Position numbers and translations under genes: made by a program. DNA of 64,000 bases, from contig JAMPIQ010000001.1 of NCBI GenBank assembly GCA_024699855.1, positions 13,268,001 through 13,332,000 of the forward strand. The letters are read 5' to 3'. The first letter of the stretch is position 1. The number at the start of each line of letters is the position of its first letter. A model generated the notes under the pieces. It saw only the letters and a program-made list of their open reading frames with translations, was not told the origin of the DNA and did not search any database. Source of the stretch: Aphelenchoides besseyi. Taxonomy: Eukaryota; Nematoda; Chromadorea; Rhabditida; Aphelenchoididae. This document shows, piece after piece, positions 55,127 to 64,000 of the stretch.

Positions 55127-58100
55127 AATTAAGGTGAGCTGCACAAATCGAAGACCTCCACGTGGTGTGCGGCGGGAAACGCTCGGATGTTTTTCGGAAC
55201 ATCCGAGTAGGCCAACTTCGATACGTCTGGGTACGACGTAAAGTACACCCGGTCTACTCCAGGGCTGGCAACCCGCAAGCGGACCTTAAACAAAACTCGC
55301 TACGACTCGACTAAAGAGGGTCCGCACTGGTGTTTTGGAGCACCAGCGTTCTACGGGTACAAGGACGCAACGGACTTCAAACGGACCTGCAGAACAAAAC
55401 CGCCATGAATTGAGTACCTCCCAACAGCTTCATGTCTTGACCTACAACCTACAGTACGGCATCGAAAACGCGGCAAGGAAGAATCTTCTGATGGAACAAC
55501 TCCGAGATCTTCCTGGATTCAAGTACGACGTTATTGGACTTTGCGAAACACATGCACGCACGGAATCAAGAACAAAATGGACTGAAACCGGCGACGAACT
55601 TATCATTGGAGCAGCGGACGGACGAATTGGAGGCGTTGGATTCATTGTGAACAAGCGTATTGTTGACCAAATTATGGAAGTTGACACACGATCTCATCGA
55701 GTTGCTACATTGAAGATCAAACTGGACCCAAAAGAAGACAATGCTCATTGTTCAAGCGTATGCACCACACTCTGGCTATGCACTGGACGACATTGAACAA
55801 TTCTACGACGAACTTCGAGACGCACTAGACCAACCTGCTTCTCACAAGATGGTAATAGGCGACTTCAACTGTCAACTTGGCCCGAGAACAACTACACAAC
55901 GTTTCATGGGAACCTTTACCGGAACCGAATGGAAAGAAGACGGATATGGAGAGATGTTTGCAGACTTTGCAGAAGAACAACATCTCTACATTATCAATAG
56001 CTACTTCCAAAAGAACCCAGCAAAGCGATGGACGTGGGAATCATGCAACTCGGATGGCAATGGAAACAAGTACAGAAATGAAATCGATTACGGTCTAATC
56101 AACAACAGAAGGTTAGTAACTAACATCGAATTTATTTCTCGGCTCAATGGATCTGACCACCGACCGGTTCGTTTTTACACTCGATGTGCCGATGCTTTGC
56201 AAGCGCAGCAGAAAATTTGTCCACAAAGCACGTACGTTTAACGCCGATGTTCTACGCAATAAGATCGACAATACGGATTGGGAACTGAAGGGTACGTTGA
56301 CTGATAAGTTTGCTTGTTTTCAGGAAAAACTTCAATCCTGCGTCAACACCGCTTCAATGACCAAACCACAACATTCTTCTCGTCTGACGGAACAAACACA
56401 TTTGTTGCTGAAGAAACGGAAGGAAATGGACCGCACCACCAACCCGATTGAGTTCATTGAACTTTCAAAGCTTATACGGCGAGAGGTTAAACAGGACTTC
56501 GACAACTTTCGACTCCAGAAACTCCTCGATGCTGCGCAACACCATCGAAGCCTGAAGAAGTGCAAACGTCAACTCCGACAGCAACTGGGAACAATGCGAA
56601 CACTAAAAGCAAAAGATGGGACAATGTTGACAAAACGGTCGGACATTGAGAAACGATGTAAAGAGTTCTACACGGATCTTTTTGCATCTAAAATAGACGT
56701 TCCGCCGGAAATTGACAATCGTGAACAAGAATCAGTCTCTAACATTCTTGTCTCTGAAGTTCGTGCAGCCGTGGAAAGTTTGAAAAACGACAAAGCACCT
56801 GGGCCCGATGGAATTACGAACGAGATGCTCAAAAATGGTGGTTTTCTTTTATGGACCACCTTGACATCAATGTTCAACGACTGCCTGCAGCACGAAGATG
56901 TTCCAGCACAATGGAAAACTTCAAGAACAGTCATTCTCCCAAAGAAAGGCGACCTTGAAGATCTTCGAAACTATCGACCCATCGCGCTCTTGCCAACTGT
57001 CTACAAACTTTTCACCAAAGTACTGGTCAATCGAATGACGTCGCAACTGGACTTCGAGCAACCGCGAGAACAAGCTGGTTTTCGTTCTGGGTTCTCAACT
57101 ATGGATCACCTTCAAACAGTAAACCAAGTGATGGAACGCTGTCGTGAGGTAAAAATGCCACTTTGTTTAGTTTTTGTAGACTACGAAAAGGCATTTGATT
57201 CCGTGGAAATCAACGCGGTTATCAACTCACTGATCCACCAGAACATTTCCAGCAAATACACGCGAACGCTCAAGAACATCAACACCAATTGCTCCACCAC
57301 ATTCCAACTCTTCTATCAACCAATTGAAGTACCTGTTAGCCGAGGTGTAAGACAAGGTGACACAATATCACCGAAGCTCTTCACTGCCACACTGGAAGAC
57401 GTTTTTCGTCAGTTGGATTGGAGCAATTATGGAATTCGGATTGACGGCGAACGACTCCACCATCTTCGATTTGCTGATGACATTGTCCTTTTTGCGCACG
57501 ACTTTCAAACAGCTGAACTTATGCTCAACGAACTGGATGACGTGGGATCGCAAATTGGACTTCGTATTAACCGTAAAAAAGACGCAAGTCATGGCAAATC
57601 CAAGTTGTGAAGTGGGAAGGATCTTGATCAAGGACGAACCTATTAAATTGGTAAGTAAATACGTTTATTTAGGTCAAGAAATCTCTGAAAACCGCACCAT
57701 TGATGGGGAAATTCGAAGGCGACGATCGGCCGGATGGTTTGGATTCAAAAACATCCAAGAAGTCCTGAAGAAGACAAAAGACGTCAAAATTCGAGCTCAA
57801 CTCTTCAACTCAGTTGTACTACCAGCGCTCAATTATGGATCTGAAGTTTGGACGATGCGGAAAACCGAACGTACCAAATTAACAACGACGCAAAGAGCAA
57901 TGGAAAGAAGAACTCTTGGCATTCGACTACGCGATGAAGTCAGAAGTGTTGAAATCAGAGCACAAACAAAGTTTAAAGACGCCGTTCACGACGCATTAAA
58001 ACGTAAGTTTCGATGGGCCGGACATGTCGCAAGAAGAAACGACAACCGATGGTCAACAAGAACAACTTTCTGGTGGCCTTATGGTTGGACCAGACCAATT

Positions 58101-58306
58101 GGAAGACCACCTCACCGTTGGCGCCGAGACTTGAATCTGTTGGGAAACGGATGGCAACAAATCGCTCAAAACCGAAGCGACTGGAAAAAAGCGGTCGAAG
58201 TATTCGCATCAACAAATTAACTATCTTTTACCATCTTTCATTTTATCTTGTTGTTGATTTGTTGATTGAACCGAATAAATCTTTGTAATCTTTGTAATTA
58301 AGGTGA
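55127..58306 (+). mobile_element. RTE-like non-LTR retrotransposon with 11-bp target duplication
   Basis: The element is bounded by AATTAAGGTGA at 55127-55137 and 58296-58306, an 11-bp target-site duplication. It starts with a GC-rich 5' region, carries endonuclease plus reverse transcriptase, and ends in a short tandem repeat (CTTTGTAAT twice) rather than poly(A), as RTE elements do. Length about 3.16 kb, full size for RTE. Perfect duplication and long open frames mean insertion was recent. Confidence 0.9.
55335..58220 (+). CDS. RTE ORF2: APE endonuclease and reverse transcriptase
   Basis: The frame is split into segments 55335-55790, 55741-56241, 56147-57610 and 57357-58220 by three single-base shifts. 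Endonuclease motifs: GLCETHAR, VIGDFNCQLGPR, GSDHRPVRF. Reverse transcriptase motifs: KAPGPDGITNEMLK, NYRPIALLPTVYKLFTKVL, FVDYEKAFDS, GVRQGDTISPKLF, HLRFADDIVLFAHD (FADD catalytic box), LVSKYVYLGQEI. The C-terminus has RAMERRTLGIR and RRFRWAGH-like motifs common in the clade. Catalytic residues are all present; the shifts, one at an A run near 57585, could be sequence errors or early decay. Confidence 0.88.
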
Positions 58307-58319
58307 CTTAAAATCCTTC

Positions 58320-58507
58320 AGTTTTCCGACAACTTGCCATTGAAAACAAACAGCTCAAAAAGCATCGTGGTCCATCACAGTCCAAACACAAAAGACGAAA
58401 ATTCATTCGGCTGAACAAGATTGAGAACAAACACCAAATGGTTAACATAAAACCGCTAAAACGCAAACATTCCGTGAACGAAAGAACGTCAATACAGAAT
58501 TTATGAG
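58320..58507 (+). CDS. Possible basic exon downstream of the retrotransposon
   Basis: After CCTTCAG an open frame of about 60 codons (FRQLAIENKQLKKHRG..., Lys/Arg-rich) runs to a TGA at about 58503. It could be the 3' exon of a gene whose intron received the retrotransposon. No upstream partner is certain. The remaining stretch to 59098 shows no gene and should hold the ABCA promoter. Confidence 0.25.
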
Positions 58508-59098
58508 CTCAGTATAATTCACAAGTGTTTTAAAACTTTATTTCTTAATTTCCTGCTTATTTAAAACTAAAATTTGTGTGCCAATCAACTTATGAACAAC
58601 AGCAATTGTGATTGGAAACAAGAAGTTTTGGTTAAGGATTCTGAAATGCTTTGAACGTGTAGCCACGTGTTGTAATTCGAGCAGTCGAGGGCCAAATATT
58701 TTGAACGTCATCGTGCTGATGAATCAAAACAGAAAAAAGGTGCGGACCGTTCCATGACTCATATACCCGACAACCGTCGACGGCCCAATTCAATGTGATA
58801 AGAGTTTAGGAGTCCGACTTCATCGCCAGAGTTTTCTTTGTCTTTTGTCGTGTTTTCCAAACACTAACGTGATTCCAAAACTAATGTCTGAGTCTTTTTT
58901 GTTCAGTGCGTTTGTATTCTCGAGTTGTTCCTCTCGCATGAAACTGACGTTTTTAAGAACCGAACTATGCAATTGGTTACTTTTACGTTCATGAGTCATT
59001 AATCGATCATTAGCCGTGTCATTATCTTCAACCTTTTTAAGCATCAACTAATTTGTTCGTGTTCATAATCAATTGATTTCAGTCCAGCGGTCGTCGAT

Positions 59099-62000
59099 AT
59101 GTCGACTCAGCTTTACGCGTTATGGGTCAAAGATCTTCAGATAGCGAAGCGATCTAAATGTCGTTCTTGTTGCGAACTTGCGGTTCCTCTTTTCATGCTT
59201 CCTTTCTTGATTGTTGGACTCGTTCTCACACTTCAGAATATCAAACACGTCGAATTCAAAGCGCAAACGATAAATGCGGCCGTCCAGAAACAACTGCAAA
59301 ACGCAAAATTTATGTGAGTTGTGAATTGAAGTATTGAAGCGAAATCTTTTGCAGAAACATGAGCGATGAAGACTTTGAGATCTTCAAGAAAAGTGCCGAT
59401 GAATTGGACATAAATATTGCACGGAATGGAACATCAATTCATTACTTTTATGTTTGCGAAGTTGAGTTTGTGGAGTTCGACATTCAAACGCCGAAATTTC
59501 GCTATACTTTACGTTCCTCTGAGGTCAGTGAGGTTATTTTATTGTAATTTTGGCGAAAGTTTAGACCGAATACGGCGACTCTTTGTTTCCGGGAATAATG
59601 AGCAGTGGATGGTTGAGTAACAACCCGTTTGACACGGAGAGTTTTATCTATACGATTGACAGTTATCAATATTCATTCCCGAAAGATCTGTTCACATATC
59701 AACGTACAATCGACGCCATTTTGCTGAACATCAAAGGCATCAAATCGACCGATACACTTAATTTCGACTATATTCCAACGAAAGGCTACAAATGGAGTGG
59801 CTACAACGCTGCATTACCCTATTTAGCAGTTCTGATTATCAGTGCAGCTCTCATCCCGATGGGTAATAAATCAACTGGTGAACTTTGTTAAACCTTCTTT
59901 TAAAGGCACAATATCGAAGGATGTGATCACGGAAGTCGAAGCGGACATCAAAGTCTACTTGTTGATCATGGGAATGAACCGATTCAGCTTTTACTTCTCG
60001 CATCTCATCAATGGTTGCATAAAAATGTGGATCGTGATGTTGATTCTCATGTTGCCAATCGCGTGTGCTCTACGAGTAACTTCATTTATGTTAATGCAAA
60101 GATTTTTGATTTTAGTTCACAACGGGAATCACTCTTTTGCTTCTTATATTCGTCTTCAGTATTACAGCCGTAACTTATTCGCTGTTTTGGACGACTATGT
60201 TTCGCAAACCAGGACTTTGCATAACCTTTATCATTATTTCCGCCATCTTGTTAACCGTCTTTTCGTTTGTGAGTCCACAAAATCGATTGGATATTGGAAT
60301 GATGTGCGTTTCTTCATTAAATCCGGTCTTCGCATTGAAAGCTGGACTTCACGATTTGCGTTTTTATGATCGTCATGGTGAGAACTACAGATAGGAGAGT
60401 TGATGAGTTTAATTTCTAGGAATGTTCCCGTGGCCTGGAAATCGAATGGGGTATCAGTTCAACATCTTCTTCGCCTTTTTGTTTCTCATAATTGATACCG
60501 TAATCATTGTTCTTCTCACATTTTTGCTCGACACGGTCTTGCCATCACCCGGACAGACTGGCATCAATTTGAACATAGCAAGTTCCATACAAGATAGTCA
60601 TCTTATAGTCCTAAATTCAGTTCAAAAAGCGTAAACGTCGAGTTGCTCCTGACGAAGAAGCAGAGGAAAAAGCAGATTTTGAGTCGATACGGCGAAAAGA
60701 TAGAAAAGCTGATATCTCCGTTTATCAACTTAGAAAGAAGTGGGATTTTGGTGACTACGCAGTCAATGGAGTCGATTTTGCGGCGTATCGTGGAGAGGTA
60801 AACAAAGCTTCAAAATCCCCACTTGTTTGTAGATTAGTTGTCTTCTCGGGCACAATGGAGCTGGCAAATCAACGCTGTTTTCTTGTCTCACTGGCTACAC
60901 AAAACCGACTAGTGGAACGGTTCTTGTCTACGGCAATAATGTTTTGAGTCAACTCGCAGAGATTCGGAAACATTTGGGATACTGTCCGCAGTCAAATCCA
61001 CTCTACGATCGTTTGACTTGCTCTGAACATTTACGTTTGGCCGTTCGGTTACGAGGTGTAAAGTGCGATGATGAAGAAATTGCAGAAACTTTGGGAGCAG
61101 TTGGATTGTGGAATCAATACGGAACAGTAGGTTTTCAAAGTCAATTAATGCTAGATAGTTAATTTAGCAAGCATATCAGTTGAGTGGTGGAATGAAACGA
61201 AAGGTAACCGTCCACTTTAAACTAATCAAAACAACTAACTGCAGTTGTGTGTTGCAATGGCGCTGGTTGGCAAAAGTCGTGTTGTGCTTCTCGATGAGCC
61301 AACTGCTGGTAACAAAGTTTGCTAGACCATACTTAATGTTTTCAGGAATGGATCCGACGGCTCGAAAACAAATCGGTGAAATTCTGGACAAATTCAAAAC
61401 CGACAGGTTTGTTTATGCTTTCAAGCATCTTGATTGTCTTTAGATCAATTCTTCTAACTACTCATTACATGGACGACGCAGATCGTTTGAGTGATCGCAT
61501 TCTGATTATGGTAAAAGGACGAGTGGTTTGTAACGGAACGCCAGAGTTCTTGAAAAAACGATTTGGAACCGGCTTTCTTCTCACAATAAGTTTGGCTAAT
61601 GGATCTATGCACGCCGAGCAAAAGGCACAACGTATTCTCGGTATCGCACAACAGTTGGTTCCTGAAGCCAAATTCAGTGGATCTCCAGCCGCTCAGTTTA
61701 CCATCAATCTGCCGTACGAAAGTAAAATCAAGTGAGCGAAGAAACCGCATACAATTGAAGAAACTCGGTTGTAGATTTGCGCAACTTTTTACAGTACTCG
61801 AAACTCGTGGGCAAGAACTGGACATCGACTCTTTTGGCCTTTCAGTCAACACATTAGAACAAGTTTTCATTAAGTACTAATCGTGATGTATTCTCCCAAT
61901 CTAATCATTTGATTGTAGAGTCGGTGAGAAGGCAGAAGGCGAATCGAATGAGGAGCTACGAGCTCGAATAGTGAAGAACGCAAATGTCGTACGTCAAGGC

Positions 62001-64000
62001 GACCGTAGGTTATCATCAATCAACAATAAGTGGATTGATATTTAGATGAAAGATCACCGTCGATCTTTAAACAGTGGTTTGCTTTGTGTATTCGCAATTT
62101 CATCTACTGGATTCGACACCCCATTCGAACTGTCATACCATTGGTTGTCATCTTAGCTTGTTTTATTTTCTTACTGATTCGAAGAGGACAAACGGGAACT
62201 GAAGTTCAGTTCGACTTCAAAGGAGGTGTCCACTATCATGATCTAAGCGATATTCCACGATCCAAAGTTTTCGTCGATCAAATGTTTCACGACCAAATTT
62301 CGAGTTTATTCTCGTCGATAAAACAGTGTTCGATAGTTCAAGGAACAGCCACCGAACAGAACAATTTTGACATACCACCTCCTTCTATCGGATTCTATAA
62401 CAATAATGGGTTGAGTTCATTTTCGATCAATCGCTTCTTCTCTGACGGCTATTTTCTTGCGATGTCCGCCTATTCAAACATGCTATTTGGAAAGAACTCA
62501 CCAAGTTAATTTCATTGCAATTATCGTATAACACTCTCATCTTTCAGATACGATCACGATGGGAATCCGAGGCAACTACACAGCCGACATGATCAGCGGA
62601 ATCATTGGTCCACTTTTTACGAATCTCTTAAACAGTGCTTTCGCATGCTTCGGGTCAGTAATTCGTGATCGACTTTTACCAACTATTTTGGGATTTCTAC
62701 TCAATAGCTGAATTCACATTTTGCAGATTGACGTTCGGAATGGCGATGTTATTGGCAGAAGTGGTGACCGAACGAATCACGAAATTCAAACATCAAATAC
62801 GACTCACAGGTTGTCGAGCTTCGACCTACTGGTTCAGTCAAATGAGCACCGATTTTTGTTACTTTTTGGTACTTGCAATCTTTGTTTTTTCGATGTCATT
62901 GGTAGCAACAAAAATCTACTTCTCATGTGCCACCGCGTATGTTTTGATAACCGTTACTAAAGGCTCTACCTGTAATTTCAGTGTACTGCCTATCTTTCTA
63001 ATGTACTTCGTAGCTGCATCATTGGCCTCATATGTTTTGTCGTTTTTGTTCGAATCCGCAACAAAAGGAACAGTATTCGTCTTGGCATTTCATACGATAA
63101 TACCACTTGTCACATTCGTTCTTTGCATAATTGGCCTTGGAATTCTGTCCGTGATTGCTCGAATCGACTTTCTTGAGCATAAAGAATCCTCCACAAGTCC
63201 ATCAGTATTCAACATTGTTCAGGTTGGTTAGCCACTTTTCTCATAGTAATCTTTGTGTCAGTTGCTTCTCGGTATAATCTTTCCTGCAATACCACTCTTT
63301 GCAACAGAACAACAAGCGGTTTTCATTTGTCTGAAAAAAGAAGCTACGTTTGGTGACAACTATCGTATGCTAAATGCCAACGATTTCGTAGAAATTATCC
63401 TCCCCCAAAATACCGTGCTCGATGTTCCGGCAATGCGTTCGATTATCTCACTTAGTATTAGCATCATTCTCTATCTTGTTCTACTGATTCTGATCGAAAC
63501 CGGCGTAATTAGAGCTCTTCGTGGTGGCAATCGCAACTTTTCCGTTGCTGTAAGTTTCGACGATGAGTCTTAAAGAATCCAAACTTTCAGCCTGCAGCTC
63601 ATGGATTTAGCGACGACGACCCGGACGTGCGGGCGGAACGACAAGCAATGGACGGTACGAGTGATCAGGCATTAGCTCTTTCGTGTCGTGGACTTTACAA
63701 ATTTTACGGAGCCAAATGTGCGCTTCAGAATTTGACTTTTGGCATTCGCTCGGGCGAATGTTTTGGACTTTTGGGAATCAACGGAGCAGGTAGACGAACT
63801 TAACAGCTGAAAAACAAAACTACATTTCAGGAAAAAACAACCACGTTTGATATTATTTCGAATATCAATAAGCCTTCGGAAGGAACGGCAAACAATCAAC
63901 GGTGTTTCAGTGGACACTACACCGGCTATCGGTTATTGTCCGCAGTTTGATGCACTCTCGGGCTTCTTGACCGCGGCCGATACACTTCGACTATTCGGTC
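59099..64000 (+). CDS. ABCA-subfamily lipid transporter (CED-7/ABT-like), 3' end outside window
   Basis: At least 20 exons from ATG 59099 to 63789 stay in frame for 1,293 codons, and exon 21 starts at 63831. Half 1: TM1 after a basic N-terminus, a rather small extracellular loop, five more helices, then NBD1 with LLGHNGAGKSTLF, QLSGGMKRK and LLDEPTAGMD. Half 2: TM helix WIRHPIRTVIPLVVILACF, an extracellular loop, helices, and NBD2 (GINGAG...). Full ABCA proteins flip lipids across membranes; CED-7 acts in engulfment. One intron uses a GC donor (ATA|GCAAGT at 60578). The last exon has one-base A-run insertions at 63832 and 63890 that break the frame relative to the inverted copy at 19-20.4 kb. 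Confidence 0.9.

Noticed and set aside
1..64000. tRNA, rRNA, riboswitch, CRISPR or bacterial operon features
   Set aside because: None seen. The many small introns and nematode gene families show nuclear eukaryotic DNA. A faint tRNA could still be missed by eye.

Overview
The window is nuclear DNA from a nematode. The reasons are tiny 38-50 nt introns with TTTCAG or TTTTAG acceptors, an MSP-domain sperm-type protein, a CHK-type (DUF1679-like) kinase, a BRE-3-type glycosyltransferase, a CED-7-like ABCA transporter, and strong acceptors just upstream of several start codons, as expected for spliced-leader trans-splicing. I cannot name the species. I saw no tRNA, rRNA or CRISPR. Roughly 125 introns could be placed; about seven appear to be GC-AG.

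Layout. 1.5-7.3 kb: four small four-pass membrane proteins of LAPTM type. 7.4-15.1 kb: Leo1, a coiled-coil secretory protein, a degenerate aspartic-peptidase-like gene, a TTBK/CK1-like kinase divergently paired with an MSP-domain gene, and a secreted Gly-rich protein. 16.1-18.1 kb: an intact fatty-acid amide hydrolase. 18.3-20.4 kb: a broken VWA gene and an inverted 3' piece of an ABCA gene. 20.5-22.6 kb: a protein that joins a UBZ-like finger, a GIY-YIG domain and C2H2-like fingers. 22.8-28.4 kb: a FAAH fragment, a transposon end, an unknown gene, CDC25 and a decayed module. 28.5-32.3 kb: two secreted proteins of an unrecognised two-module family. 32.6-37.3 kb: a nucleotide-sugar transporter, a dihydrodiol dehydrogenase and a CHK kinase. 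38-43.2 kb: a VWA/Thr-rich membrane protein and two further dead aspartic-peptidase-like genes. 43.3-50.5 kb: a transposon-rich block bounded by about 200-bp direct repeats, holding a pogo-like remnant, a DUF4817-type element, and a decayed integrase gene with a mariner inserted in its splice acceptor. 50.5-54.7 kb: aldolase, two small secreted-protein genes and bre-3. 55.1-58.3 kb: a complete RTE-like retrotransposon with an 11-bp target duplication. 59.1 kb to the end: a large ABCA transporter that leaves the window and whose 3' half matches the inverted piece at 19-20.4 kb.

The genes do not form one pathway. Recurrent themes are local paralogue clusters, secreted proteins with TATA promoters, and rearrangement around mobile DNA. 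The strongest candidates for something undescribed are the GIY-YIG/finger protein, the catalytically dead aspartic-peptidase family and the two-module secreted family.
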